35,892 nucleotides of DNA from Minisyncoccota bacterium (GCA_020057185.1 JAGVGK010000025.1:1-35892); one strand, 5' to 3'. Counted from the stretch's first letter, positions 9,135 to 19,105 are shown. Notes: generated by a model not told the origin, from the letters alone. Made by a program: numbers and translations.

Positions 9135-9183
9135 TGATAAATTAAATCCGCCATCGCGGATAAATAAAAAGACCGAACGAGAG

Positions 9184-9417
9184 CTAGCCCTTTTTCTGCT
9201 CGAGCTCTTTCTCCTTACGCTTCTTCTCTTTCTTGGTCAAACGAGCGAGGACATTAATTACCTCGCGATCGCGGTAGAAGCCACAGTTGCCACACGCGAC
9301 ATGACAGCGCTTCATTTGGGCACACTTCTGGCACGGCGCGAGTCGCGGCGCGACGAGCGCGTGATGCGACCGGCGATTGCCGGTATGCGCCCGCGTATGT
9401 CTCATTCGTACAACCAT
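9184..9417 (-). CDS. rpmF: 50S ribosomal protein bL32
   Basis: [16 protein letters not shown]...[28 protein letters not shown], CxxC pairs. Confidence 0.85.
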   Translation of the reverse strand: MVVRMRHTRAHTGNRRSHHALVAPRLAPCQKCAQMKRCHVACGNCGFYRDREVINVLARLTKKEKKRKEKELEQKKG

Positions 9418-9470
9418 AACTATATCCTAGCACCCTTCTTGTCCGCGAGCAAATTTTTTAAAATTGTGAA

Positions 9471-10550
9471 TTAGTCGTGAGCTGGTAGAACAATCTTAAA
9501 CGGCAAATCGCCGGAATCACAAGTTTGAGTGCCCGCTAGACAAACTTGGATTTTATAATTTCCAATCATAGCCACTGTGCCTGAATCCCATTCTGTTCCA
9601 CCGGGCAAAACATTTCCGACAATCCAGTTATATAAACCGCCAGAAACATTTCGGACAATAGTTTCTCCTTGAGTTGGAGAGCAAGGACCACCATCACTAC
9701 AACTTTGGAACTTTAACATCACATCAACCCTCGAATTATTGGTCGTGTTCCATCGTATAGGAAGATTAGCGCCTCGAGTCCATTCTTCCCCGCCGTTTGG
9801 TGAAAGAACCGTGACAGAAGTGGGACGTGAAATAAAAGAGGAAAGAATGGTCTTGAAGAAATTCTCTTCTTGGCTTGGAATAATTACGCCTGGAACATTA
9901 AGATATTTTTGATAATCTGCGTTAATGGGTTTAAACTCAGAGATAAAAGATCGGGACACGAACAAAGTCTTGTTTGTAGATAATGGGAAATAATAAGCGA
10001 AGTTTCCACATCCCTCTGCGCCACTTGTAATTCGATAACCGTGCAAAGAACCGATGTCGAATTGATCAATGAAACCAGGTGAAGTTTGTAATGCGCTACC
10101 TTGGAAAAACTGCTCTACCAAATCACCGCGATTTGCTCGCATTGTGTCCTTAAGACTAGTACCAAATACTTTCAGCGAAACATTAAAGTCTGTAATTTTA
10201 TCGAGTGGTTGACCATCGCCTCTAAAATCACATGGATTAGGATGACGATAAGCAACAGAGTGAGTTAAGAAAACACTTTCTTCCTGTGGAGTAAGTGAGG
10301 CGGAGAGAAGAGATGGATATTGAAATTGAAACGAATTACCAAGATAAGTTTTTAGATTCCCATTGTTATTGACGGGGGCTTGCCCTTGCAACATCGATAG
10401 TTGTTGTTGGAGCAGTTGAACCAAAGATTGGAGCAAGTGAATAAGCGTGGCGATTTGATCTGGTTGCGATGTTTGAGTTTGAGCACTAACAAAAACTGGA
10501 CTTATAATAAACGACATCACCAACAAACCAACAACAATATATTTTTTCAT
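9471..10550 (-). CDS. secreted protein with signal peptide and Kre9/KNH-like Ig-type C-terminal domain
   Basis: N-terminal signal peptide MKKYIVVGLLVMSFIISPVFVSAQ; VLSPNGGEEWTRGANLPIRWNT...YNWIVGNVL. Confidence 0.6.
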   Translation of the reverse strand: MKKYIVVGLLVMSFIISPVFVSAQTQTSQPDQIATLIHLLQSLVQLLQQQLSMLQGQAPVNNNGNLKTYLGNSFQFQYPSLLSASLTPQEESVFLTHSVAYRHPNPCDFRGDGQPLDKITDFNVSLKVFGTSLKDTMRANRGDLVEQFFQGSALQTSPGFIDQFDIGSLHGYRITSGAEGCGNFAYYFPLSTNKTLFVSRSFISEFKPINADYQKYLNVPGVIIPSQEENFFKTILSSFISRPTSVTVLSPNGGEEWTRGANLPIRWNTTNNSRVDVMLKFQSCSDGGPCSPTQGETIVRNVSGGLYNWIVGNVLPGGTEWDSGTVAMIGNYKIQVCLAGTQTCDSGDLPFKIVLPAHD

Positions 10551-10624
10551 ATCTGCGAAGTGTACCAGTTAAGTAAAAAAAAAAAATGAACAAAGTTATC
10601 CACAGGTCAAGATTTATAAACCTT

Positions 10625-10664
10625 CCTATACCACATCCGCACGATCGTAGAGTTATGGATAGGA
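10625..10664. repeat. 40-bp tripartite dyad, copy 2 (divergent)
   Basis: CCTATACC-acatccg-CACGATCGTA-gagttat-GGATAGGA, between rnhB and the secreted-protein gene. Confidence 0.7.
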
Positions 10665-10674
10665 GAGTTTAAAA

Positions 10675-11343
10675 TTAATGTTTTGGGCAAAAATTTTTAA
10701 GAAACGAGCGGCGATGGAGGGGCGAGAGGCCGTGACGGTGGAGAGCGCGATAGTGCGCTCGCGTACCGTAACCTTTGTGAATTTCAAAACCGTAATGGGG
10801 GGAAATTTTAGCCAAACGAATCATTTTTCGATCGCGAGTCACTTTAGCCACAATCGAAGCCAGCATAATCAGCGGGATTTTTTCGTCACCACGAATAATC
10901 GTTTTTTGATTTTTATAAATTTTCGGTGCGTGGAGACTGCCATCGAGTAAGATCCGGCAACGCTCTGGTTCCAAATTAAGCCGATCCAAACAACGCTTAA
11001 TTCCAATTTTCACCGCCCTCACAATCCCCTGCCGATCAATAATTTTTTCACCGACTAACGACACGGCAAATTTCAACTCGCCATTTTTCTGTTTCTGCTT
11101 CAACCACACGAACCACTGCTCGCGTTTTTTCGCCGACAACTTTTTCGAATCCCGCAATCCGCCAGCTGGCGGACCAAAGCCAAGGTCGAACCTTTCAGTG
11201 CCAAGGTTCGACCTTAAATCACTGTCAAGGCGGTGCCTTGACATGAGAGCGACCGCGGCGACACTAACCGGTCCCGCCAATGGCCCCCGTCCCGCTTCGT
11301 CAATGCCAATCACATATTTAATCGTTTTTGTTTTCTTCCTCAT
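10675..11343 (-). CDS. rnhB: ribonuclease HII, with internal insertion
   Basis: VIGIDEAGRGPLAGPVSVAAV, LRDSKKLSAKKRE, LLDGS, SIVAKVTRDRKM. Confidence 0.95.
   Translation of the reverse strand: MRKKTKTIKYVIGIDEAGRGPLAGPVSVAAVALMSRHRLDSDLRSNLGTERFDLGFGPPAGGLRDSKKLSAKKREQWFVWLKQKQKNGELKFAVSLVGEKIIDRQGIVRAVKIGIKRCLDRLNLEPERCRILLDGSLHAPKIYKNQKTIIRGDEKIPLIMLASIVAKVTRDRKMIRLAKISPHYGFEIHKGYGTRAHYRALHRHGLSPLHRRSFLKNFCPKH
11159..11243. repeat. three tandem palindromes inside rnhB
   Basis: CCGCCAGCTGGCGG (11159-11172); AAGGTCGAACCTT-8nt-AAGGTTCGACCTT (11182-11215); TGTCAAGGC-GGT-GCCTTGACA (11223-11243). Confidence 0.85.
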
Positions 11344-11363
11344 CCTTAATAGTTTAACAAAAA

Positions 11364-11391
11364 ACCGGGGACACAGCGTGTGTTCCCCGGT
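11364..11391 (-). terminator. rho-independent terminator
   Basis: ACCGGGGAACACA...TGTGTCCCCGGTTTTTT on minus strand, downstream of the 11403 gene. Confidence 0.75.
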
Positions 11392-11402
11392 ATCCTCTTG
11401 TT

Positions 11403-11822
11403 TTAAGACAAACCCAATTCGACCAACACCTCGCTAAGTGGTCTAACCTCTGTCTGGTCTTTTGGCCAACCATCGACCGCTTTTTGAGTTTGATCGTGCG
11501 ACTTCTGGTGTTTCGTCATGCAAGCCAACCGTTGGGTGCATGTCTCATGGCTCAAAATAAAATACGGTGGATAAGGTTTCCCATCTGGGTGAGGATTGCG
11601 CTTGACATCATCCTCTCGCCCTTCTCTCAAAAATAAAGCATGAATCGCCAACGGACCCAAAATCGGGTTTGTCTCTGATAAATTTCCCCCAAAACATCTT
11701 TTGGGAGCCATGACATAACTGAGGAAACTATCTTGCTTTTTTCGAGGAGCCTGAACTTTTTTCTCCGCCACTTTCACAGTTTGGTCTGATCCTTTTGATT
11801 TCGATTCCTTTTTGTCGCTCAT
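11403..11822 (-). CDS. hypothetical protein
   Basis: ORF with its own terminator; no recognised family. Confidence 0.55.
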   Translation of the reverse strand: MSDKKESKSKGSDQTVKVAEKKVQAPRKKQDSFLSYVMAPKRCFGGNLSETNPILGPLAIHALFLREGREDDVKRNPHPDGKPYPPYFILSHETCTQRLACMTKHQKSHDQTQKAVDGWPKDQTEVRPLSEVLVELGLS

Positions 11823-11935
11823 GTCTAACCCCCATGACTATTTATCACCACTGTTCAATGTCCAAAACGCTACTCAAAATCTAATCCTAACAACGACCGC
11901 TGTCAAGCGACACGCTATGCTATAATCCGAGAATC

Positions 11936-14900
11936 ATGAGTTTCGTTCATCTTCATAATCACAGCAATTACTCGCTTTTGGACGGGCTATCTAAGATTGA
12001 TGGAATGGTAGCTAAAGCCAAACGGCTTGGGATGCCAGCGCTAGCACTGACGGACCATGGTAATCTCTACGGCGCGATTGAATTTTATAAAGCCTGCAAA
12101 GCCAACGACATCAAACCGATCATTGGGGTGGAAGCCTACATCGCCAACCGCAGTCGGCACGACAAAGAACCAAACATCGACAATAAACGCTATCATCTTA
12201 CTTTGCTCGCTAAGAATAAAACTGGTTATCAAAATTTAATTAAACTGGTCACCGCCGCGAACCTCGAAGGTTATTATTACAAACCGCGAATGGACAAGGA
12301 ACTGCTGGCTCAACATCACGACGGAATTATTTGCCTCTCGGGTTGTATGGCCAGCGAACTCGGCCGGGCGCTTCAACATAATGATTCGACTCGCGCCGAA
12401 GTAATTATTCGCGACCATCAAGAAATTTTCGGCGCGGAAAATTATTTCTTGGAGATCATGCATCATCCGAAAATTGAAACCCAAATCGCAATCAAACTAG
12501 CCACAATTGAACTGGCGAAAAAGTTTAAAATCCCGCTAGTCGCCACTCACGATTCTCATTACCTTGAATCGGACGACGCCAAAGCTCACGATACTCTGGT
12601 TGCCATTCAGCAAAATAATTTTGACGATAACAAACGGTTCTCCGCGGTCGGCGAAGATTTTTCTTTCATTGATCAAACGGAGGCCTCCAAACTTTTTGCC
12701 GATACCCCCGAAGCGCTAGCCAACACTCTGCGGATCGCCGACCTCTGTTCGCTGGAATTGGAACTGGGCCAATGGGTTTTCCCGCATTATCCGCTCCCGA
12801 TTGGTCAGAGCTATGATCAGTTGCTCACCCACCAAGCTCAAGAACGATTAATCCCCTACTTAGTTGATCGATCAAATTATGCAGAAGAAGCTAAACTGCG
12901 ACTTGAATATGAACTTAATATTATTATCAAAAAGGGTTATTCGCCTTACTTCCTCGTGGTCTCGGACATCATCAATCACGCTCGCGCTCAAGGAATTTTT
13001 ACCAACACTCGGGGCTCCGCCGCCGGTTCTTTCGTCTCTTATCTGCTCGGAATTACAGGCGTTGATCCGTTGGTTTACAAATTACCTTTCGAGCGTTTCT
13101 TAAATCCGGATCGGCCGTCACCACCGGATATTGATATGGACTTCGCCGACAAACGCCGAGATGAAGTAATCAGTTATGTTAAACAAAAATACGGCGAGGA
13201 CAAAGTGGCGCAGATCGGGACTTTCGGTTCGATGATGGCGCGCGGGGCGGTGCGCGATGTCGCCAGGGCGCTCGGCTTCCCTTACGCGGTCGGTGATCGA
13301 ATTTCTAATTTAATTCCTTTGGGTTCGCAAGGTTTCCCCATGACCATTGCCCGGGCGCTCGAGCTCACACCGGAACTCAAAGAAGCTTACGCGCGCGAAC
13401 CAGACACCAAACAAATTATTGACCTCGCCGAGAAGATCGAGGGCGGACCGCGGCATATCTCCGTTCACGCAGCCGGCGTGGTGATTGCGCCGACCGCGCT
13501 CACCGATTATGTGCCCGTGCAACTTGATCCCAAGGGCGGAAAAATTATCACTCAATATGATATGTACGCGGTCGAAGATACCGGTTTGCTTAAATTAGAC
13601 TTTCTGGGAATTCGTAATCTTTCTATTCTGGAAGATTCGATTCGGTTGGTGAAAAAAATTCATGGTTTAGTAATTCAAATTGATGAAATTCCGCTAGATG
13701 ACAAAAAAACTTTCACCCTTTTAGCTAAGGGCGAAACAAGCGGACTCTTCCAATTAAACGGGAGTGGTATGACCAAGTGTCTCAAGGAACTTCGGCCAAC
13801 CACGATTCATGACATCAACGTGATGGTCGCTCTCTACCGGCCCGGACCGATGGATAACATCAACGAGTACATCGCTCGCAAGCACGGGCAAAAGCCGGTT
13901 AAATTCTTCCATCCCAAAATGAAAAGCTTTCTGGAGACGACTTACGGCGTGCTGGTTTATCAGGATGACCTCTTGATGACGGCGATCGAGGTCGCCGGTT
14001 ATTCGTGGGGTGAAGTGGATAAATTTCGAAAAGCGGTCGGTAAAAAAATTCCGAAAGAGATGGCCAAACAACATCTCCTCTTCGTTGATGGTTGTATCAA
14101 AAATAGTGGAATGAAAAAAGATAAAGCCGAAGAACTTTGGGATTTGTTTGAGCCTTTTGCCGGTTACGGTTTCAATAAAGCGCACGCCGCGAGTTATGGG
14201 AAAGTGGCTTATCAAACCGCTTATATGAAAGCGAATTATCCGGCCGAATATATGACCGCCGTGCTCTCGGCGGAATCGGGCGACATGGAAACCATCGCCG
14301 AAGCCATTATCGAATGTGGGCGTATGGGTTTGCCAGTTTTACCGCCCGATATTAATGAAAGTTTTGGCGATTTCACGGTGTTGAGTGACAAAATTCGTTT
14401 TGGTCTTTATACTATAAAAAATCTTGGCACAGAAATTGCTGAAGTAATTGTGACCGAACGGAAAAAGAAAGGCCCTTTTATCTCTCTCCCTAATTTCCTC
14501 GAACGAATTACTCACCGCAACTTAAATAAAAAATCGCTAGAAGCCCTGATCCAAGCCGGTGCGTTCGATTCATTGGGAATTGATCGAGCAACAATTTTGG
14601 CTAATCTCGATCGCTTGCTCGCTTACAATCGTGATGTCGGCGTCGATCGCCAAAATCAGGGTTCGCTCTTTACCTTGATGGCCGATACTTCCAGTGTGCC
14701 GAGTTTGAAACTTGATCCGGCTCCGCCGGCAACACTTCAAGAAAAACTAGCTTGGGAAAAAGAACTGCTCGGTCTCTATGTCTCCGGTCATCCACTCGAA
14801 CCGTATCGCGCGAAATTCACGGAAGCAAACAGTATTAAAAATCTCAAACAGAAAAAAGAAAACACTGCCGTCGTCGTCGGCGGTTTGATTGAAGAAGTTC

Positions 14901-15109
14901 GGCCAGTCATGACCAAACGCGGTGACCGAATGGCTTTTTTCAAGCTCGCCGATTTCACCGACCGAATTGAAGTCGTCGCCTTCAGCCGGCAATATGAACA
15001 ATACAAAGAACTGCTCGTCGCCGAAAAGTGCATCGCGATCCGCGGGCAACTTTCACTAAGAAACGGTGAGGCCAGCATCGTCCTTGAGAGCGCGAAGGAA
15101 TTAGTGTAG
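11936..15109 (+). CDS. dnaE: DNA polymerase III alpha subunit
   Basis: PHP start FVHLHNHSNYSLLDG; PDIDMDFADKRRDEVI; polymerase core and OB domain. Confidence 0.97.
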   Translation: MSFVHLHNHSNYSLLDGLSKIDGMVAKAKRLGMPALALTDHGNLYGAIEFYKACKANDIKPIIGVEAYIANRSRHDKEPNIDNKRYHLTLLAKNKTGYQNLIKLVTAANLEGYYYKPRMDKELLAQHHDGIICLSGCMASELGRALQHNDSTRAEVIIRDHQEIFGAENYFLEIMHHPKIETQIAIKLATIELAKKFKIPLVATHDSHYLESDDAKAHDTLVAIQQNNFDDNKRFSAVGEDFSFIDQTEASKLFADTPEALANTLRIADLCSLELELGQWVFPHYPLPIGQSYDQLLTHQAQERLIPYLVDRSNYAEEAKLRLEYELNIIIKKGYSPYFLVVSDIINHARAQGIFTNTRGSAAGSFVSYLLGITGVDPLVYKLPFERFLNPDRPSPPDIDMDFADKRRDEVISYVKQKYGEDKVAQIGTFGSMMARGAVRDVARALGFPYAVGDRISNLIPLGSQGFPMTIARALELTPELKEAYAREPDTKQIIDLAEKIEGGPRHISVHAAGVVIAPTALTDYVPVQLDPKGGKIITQYDMYAVEDTGLLKLDFLGIRNLSILEDSIRLVKKIHGLVIQIDEIPLDDKKTFTLLAKGETSGLFQLNGSGMTKCLKELRPTTIHDINVMVALYRPGPMDNINEYIARKHGQKPVKFFHPKMKSFLETTYGVLVYQDDLLMTAIEVAGYSWGEVDKFRKAVGKKIPKEMAKQHLLFVDGCIKNSGMKKDKAEELWDLFEPFAGYGFNKAHAASYGKVAYQTAYMKANYPAEYMTAVLSAESGDMETIAEAIIECGRMGLPVLPPDINESFGDFTVLSDKIRFGLYTIKNLGTEIAEVIVTERKKKGPFISLPNFLERITHRNLNKKSLEALIQAGAFDSLGIDRATILANLDRLLAYNRDVGVDRQNQGSLFTLMADTSSVPSLKLDPAPPATLQEKLAWEKELLGLYVSGHPLEPYRAKFTEANSIKNLKQKKENTAVVVGGLIEEVRPVMTKRGDRMAFFKLADFTDRIEVVAFSRQYEQYKELLVAEKCIAIRGQLSLRNGEASIVLESAKELV

Positions 15110-15119
15110 AATATTTTCA

Positions 15120-16343
15120 ATGGAAGAACGAGACCACAAGAAACTAGGACCACAGTTGGGTTTATTTTATATCGACCCAATCGTCGGAAAAGGTTTGCCG
15201 ATGTTTTTACCAAAGGGCGCAATTATCAAGCGCTTGTTAGAGCAATATATCATTGAGGAAGAAACCAGGCGCGGTTACCAACATGTCCATACGCCAGATA
15301 TTGCCCGATTAGAACTTTATAAGAAATCCGGCCACTACCCGCATTATCAAGATTCAATGTACGCGCCGATTGAGATTGACGATGAGCAATACATGCTTCG
15401 GCCGATGACCTGCCCGCACCACTTTCAACTCTATCTCTCCGAACCACACAGTTATCGTGACTTGCCAATGCGCATTGCCGAACTGGCTCAACTCTATCGT
15501 TATGAACAATCCGGCGAACTGATGGGCTTGCAACGCCTGCGAACTTTCTGTTTAGCTGACGCGCATATTATTTGCGCCTCCGAGGAACAGGCGATCGAAG
15601 AAATCGACCACGCTCTTGATTTGATTGAGGACATCACTAAAGTTTTCGGACTATCTTTAGGCGAAGACTACCGTTATCGACTTTCCCTCGGCGATCGCAA
15701 CAACAGCGAAAAGTATTTCAAGAATGATCTCGCGTGGGAAAAAGGCGAAAACTTGCTTCGCGAGTTAATGAAAAAACGCGGACGAAAATTTGAAGAAGCG
15801 CCGAATGAAGCCGCTTTCTACGGCCCCAAAATTGATATTCAAATGAAAAATACTAATGGCAAAGAAGACACTGCCTTTACCGTCCAATATGATTTCGGTA
15901 TGCCGGAGCGCTTTGATCTTTCTTATACGAATCAAGACGGCGTGAAGCAAAGAGCTTTCGTGGTTCATCGTTCTTCCATTGGCGCAATCGAACGACTAAT
16001 GGCTTTCCTCATCGAGCACTATGCCGGCGCTTTCCCGCTCTGGCTGGCACCAGTGCAAGTCCTTATTTTACCGATTAGTGATACACATAATGATTATGCG
16101 AAACAAATATTTGACGAATTAAAACGAATGGGAATCCGGACAGAAATAAATTTGGATAACGAAACTTTGGGCAAAAAAATCCGCGCTGGCAAAACTCAAA
16201 AAATTCCTTATCTTGTGGTCATCGGTGACAAAGAAGTTTCCAGCCAAACCCTCACGGCCGAAGGCCGCACCGAAAAACTCGAGGGTCTCACTGTCGCCGA
16301 TTTCATTACTCGTCTGCAAACTGAGATTAAAGAGAAGAAATAA
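15120..16343 (+). CDS. thrS: threonyl-tRNA synthetase, catalytic plus anticodon-binding domains only
   Basis: DHKKLGPQLGLFYIDPIVGKGLPMFLPKG, MTCPHHFQLY, class II motifs, HGTP anticodon-binding domain; 407 aa. Confidence 0.95.
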   Translation: MEERDHKKLGPQLGLFYIDPIVGKGLPMFLPKGAIIKRLLEQYIIEEETRRGYQHVHTPDIARLELYKKSGHYPHYQDSMYAPIEIDDEQYMLRPMTCPHHFQLYLSEPHSYRDLPMRIAELAQLYRYEQSGELMGLQRLRTFCLADAHIICASEEQAIEEIDHALDLIEDITKVFGLSLGEDYRYRLSLGDRNNSEKYFKNDLAWEKGENLLRELMKKRGRKFEEAPNEAAFYGPKIDIQMKNTNGKEDTAFTVQYDFGMPERFDLSYTNQDGVKQRAFVVHRSSIGAIERLMAFLIEHYAGAFPLWLAPVQVLILPISDTHNDYAKQIFDELKRMGIRTEINLDNETLGKKIRAGKTQKIPYLVVIGDKEVSSQTLTAEGRTEKLEGLTVADFITRLQTEIKEKK

Positions 16344-16397
16344 AAAAAGACCACCCACGGTTCGGTCTTTCGACTCGTAACCTCCTGTGTGGGTGGT
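16344..16397 (-). terminator. gyrB terminator
   Basis: ACCACCCAC/GTGGGTGGT stem followed by TTTTTTT on minus strand. Confidence 0.65.
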
Positions 16398-16463
16398 GGC
16401 CTGTACGCTAGGCGCGGAAAGCAACGCTTCGGTCAGGTATTTGGCATGATATACCTTTACTAT

Positions 16464-18503
16464 TTAGATGTCAAGCGTCGCGAGTTTAGCATGTGTTTGG
16501 ATGAAGATTTTGCGGGGTTCGACTTCGTCGCCCATGAGGGTGGTGAAAATGTGATCGGCGGCGGACGCTTCGTTCACCGTCACCTGCCGAAGCACGCGCT
16601 TTTCCGGATCCATCGTCGTCTCCCATAGTTCTTCGGGATTCATTTCACCGAGACCTTTGTAACGTTGAATACTAATTTTGCCTTTCTTCGTCACTGTTTC
16701 GGTTTCTCCTTCTCCTTCTTCTTTTTCTTCCCCGCCAGATTCGAGAAGACCACTGCCTCCAAGCTGTTTAACCACCTTGTCCCGTTCGTCATCCGAATAA
16801 GCGTAGTGGAGCATTTTGCCCTGCTTTAATTTATAGAGTGGCGGTTGGGCAATATAGAGATAACCGCCAGCAATGATCGGTTGAAGATAACGATAAAAAA
16901 GCGTGAGGAGAAGTGTCCGAATATGCGCCCCGTCTACATCGGCATCGGTGGCAATAATAATTTTGTGATAACGAAGCTTATCAATCGCCAAAGTATCGCC
17001 AATGGAAGTGCCAAGCGCAATGATTAGCGATTTAATTTCTTTAAACGCCAGAATTTTATCAAGCCGAGTTTTTTCCACATTCAAAATTTTACCTTTAAGC
17101 GGTAAAATGGCTTGGGTTTGCCGGTCCCGACCTTGTTTGCTCGAACCGCCGGCCGAGTCCCCCTCGACAATAAAAAGTTCGGCGTCTTCCGCTTTCCTCG
17201 TTTGACAATCCGCGAGTTTGCCAGGCAAAGTCATCCCCTCAAGCGCGCCTTTGCGCAAGACACTATCCTTCGCCGCCTTTGCCGCTTTGCGAGCCTCCAG
17301 CGCGAGCAGAACTTTGCCGAGAATTAGTTTGGCTTCATCAGGATTCTCTTCTAAATATTGCGCGAGGGCCTCGCTGAAAACTGTCTCGACTGCCCCGCGC
17401 ACTTCCACATTGCCGAGCTTTGCCTTCGTCTGACCTTCGAATTGCGGATTCTTGAGTTTGACCGAAATCACCGCCACAATTCCCTCGCGCACATCATCGC
17501 CAGTCAAGCTGTCGTCATTCTCTTTAATAAAATTATTCTTCTTACCATAAGAATTGAGCTCGCGCGTCAACGCCGTTCGAAAACCAGTCAAGTGCGTTCC
17601 GCCTTCCGGCGTAATCGTGTTGTTGGTATAACTCACCTCGCGCGGGGTGATGTCATCAATATATTGGAAAGCCACTTCCACATTGACCCCGTTTGATTCC
17701 TTCTCGACATAAAAAACGGACTTGTGAATCGGCTTCTCATTCTGGGTGTGGAAACGGACAAAGGATTGAAGCCCGCCTTCGAAATAGAAAGTCTGCGACG
17801 GTGCAATTAGATCGAGTTCGGTCAGATAGAGCGTCGAATTTTCAAAAATTTTTTGATCTAAATTACGCGCATCAATCGTTCGGATTCGAAGTTTCTTAAC
17901 TAGATAGGCCTGACCGCGAAGATGATTAACCACTCGCTCCCAATCATAAACCAATTCGGAAAAAACTTGGGCATCGGGCTTGAACATCACCACCGTACCG
18001 TGGAGATTCGACGAAGCAATTTTTTTCACCAATGCTTTCCTTACTCCCCGCGCGTATTCTTGGAAATATTGTCCACCGTCTCGATAAACCCAGACGCGCG
18101 TCCACTCCGAGAGCGCGTTCACCACCGACGCGCCGACGCCGTGCAAACCGCCGGCGATATTATAACCCTCACCTTCGAACTTTCCGCCGGCGTGAAGGGT
18201 CGTCATCACCGTCTCGAGCGCCGAGACTTTAGTCTTCTTGTGTATTGAGACGGGGATACCGGCGCCGTTATCGGTAACGCGTACCACACCGTCAGGTAAG
18301 AGCGCCACTTCAATCTCGTCGCAGGCGCCGTTCATCGCCTCATCACGCGAGTTATCAAAAATTTCCACCAACAAATGATGGAGTCCGTCCGCACCTGTCG
18401 AACCAATATACATGCCCGGGCGCTTCCGCACCGGCTCCAGTCCTTCGAGAACTAGAATGTCATCCGCGTCATATTTCCGTTGTTTCTTAACCTCTTTTGG
18501 CAT
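16464..18503 (-). CDS. gyrB: DNA gyrase / topoisomerase IV subunit B
   Basis: RKRPGMYIGSTG, GGLHGVGASVVNALS, EGDSAGGSSKQGRDR, TDADVDGAHIRTLLLT. Confidence 0.96.
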   Translation of the reverse strand: MPKEVKKQRKYDADDILVLEGLEPVRKRPGMYIGSTGADGLHHLLVEIFDNSRDEAMNGACDEIEVALLPDGVVRVTDNGAGIPVSIHKKTKVSALETVMTTLHAGGKFEGEGYNIAGGLHGVGASVVNALSEWTRVWVYRDGGQYFQEYARGVRKALVKKIASSNLHGTVVMFKPDAQVFSELVYDWERVVNHLRGQAYLVKKLRIRTIDARNLDQKIFENSTLYLTELDLIAPSQTFYFEGGLQSFVRFHTQNEKPIHKSVFYVEKESNGVNVEVAFQYIDDITPREVSYTNNTITPEGGTHLTGFRTALTRELNSYGKKNNFIKENDDSLTGDDVREGIVAVISVKLKNPQFEGQTKAKLGNVEVRGAVETVFSEALAQYLEENPDEAKLILGKVLLALEARKAAKAAKDSVLRKGALEGMTLPGKLADCQTRKAEDAELFIVEGDSAGGSSKQGRDRQTQAILPLKGKILNVEKTRLDKILAFKEIKSLIIALGTSIGDTLAIDKLRYHKIIIATDADVDGAHIRTLLLTLFYRYLQPIIAGGYLYIAQPPLYKLKQGKMLHYAYSDDERDKVVKQLGGSGLLESGGEEKEEGEGETETVTKKGKISIQRYKGLGEMNPEELWETTMDPEKRVLRQVTVNEASAADHIFTTLMGDEVEPRKIFIQTHAKLATLDI

Positions 18504-18637
18504 TGTTTATGATGTCTAATTCTACCATTTTTCCACCCCTCCATACACTTGACAACAAAACTCGAATATGCTAGCCTAAAGGCGGATGGTTGGCGCGGCT
18601 GACCAATTTTGAACAACAAGAAATAGGAGATAACTGC

Positions 18638-18949
18638 ATGAGATCCGAGAGAAAAACGAAGCAAATCACAAATCAACAGGAGAGAATGTCGAACCTTGTT
18701 GATCTGAAGTCTGAAGATCCCATCGAAGCAGTCATCAGGGCATTGGACCTTTGTGCCCCAATTCAAGAATGTCTCAAGCTCTTGACTTATCGGGAGCGCG
18801 AGACCATCAGACTACGCTTTGGTATCGAGGATGGTTACACTCATACCGGCGAAGAGATTGGCAAGCTACTTGGAGTGACTCGCGAAAGAGTCAGGCAACT
18901 AGAGGCGAAGGCTATCAGAAAACTGTGGGGTTTCCTTGCTTCTCGTTGA
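18638..18949 (+). CDS. stand-alone sigma-70 region 4-like HTH protein
   Basis: [48 protein letters not shown] is sigma-70 region 4; SD AGGAG before ATG at 18638; TTGACA-17-TAGCCT promoter upstream. Confidence 0.85.
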   Translation: MRSERKTKQITNQQERMSNLVDLKSEDPIEAVIRALDLCAPIQECLKLLTYRERETIRLRFGIEDGYTHTGEEIGKLLGVTRERVRQLEAKAIRKLWGFLASR

Positions 18950-18982
18950 GACTTACTGAACCACGAATGCACGTCCGAAACC

Positions 18983-19028
18983 ACGCCACTGCGCCACTCT
19001 CACGAGTTGCCGGTGGCGTTTTTTTATT
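18983..19028 (+). terminator. terminator of the sigma-4 gene
   Basis: ACGCCAC...GTGGCGT followed by T7. Confidence 0.75.
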
Positions 19029-19047
19029 TTTCAAAAACAAAAAAGCA

Positions 19048-19087
19048 AATATACCATAACGCCACGATCGTGTAATTACGGTATAAT
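19048..19087. repeat. 40-bp tripartite dyad, copy 3
   Basis: AATATACC-ataacgc-CACGATCGTG-taattac-GGTATAAT. Confidence 0.85.
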
Positions 19088-19105
19088 TTAGTTAAACCAA
19101 ATTAT

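Noticed and set aside
16413-16434. GCGGAAAGCAACGCTTCGGTC as a decayed copy of the hairpin at 492-512
   Set aside because: Resemblance is suggestive but several mismatches and short length make it indistinguishable from chance without a genome-wide count.
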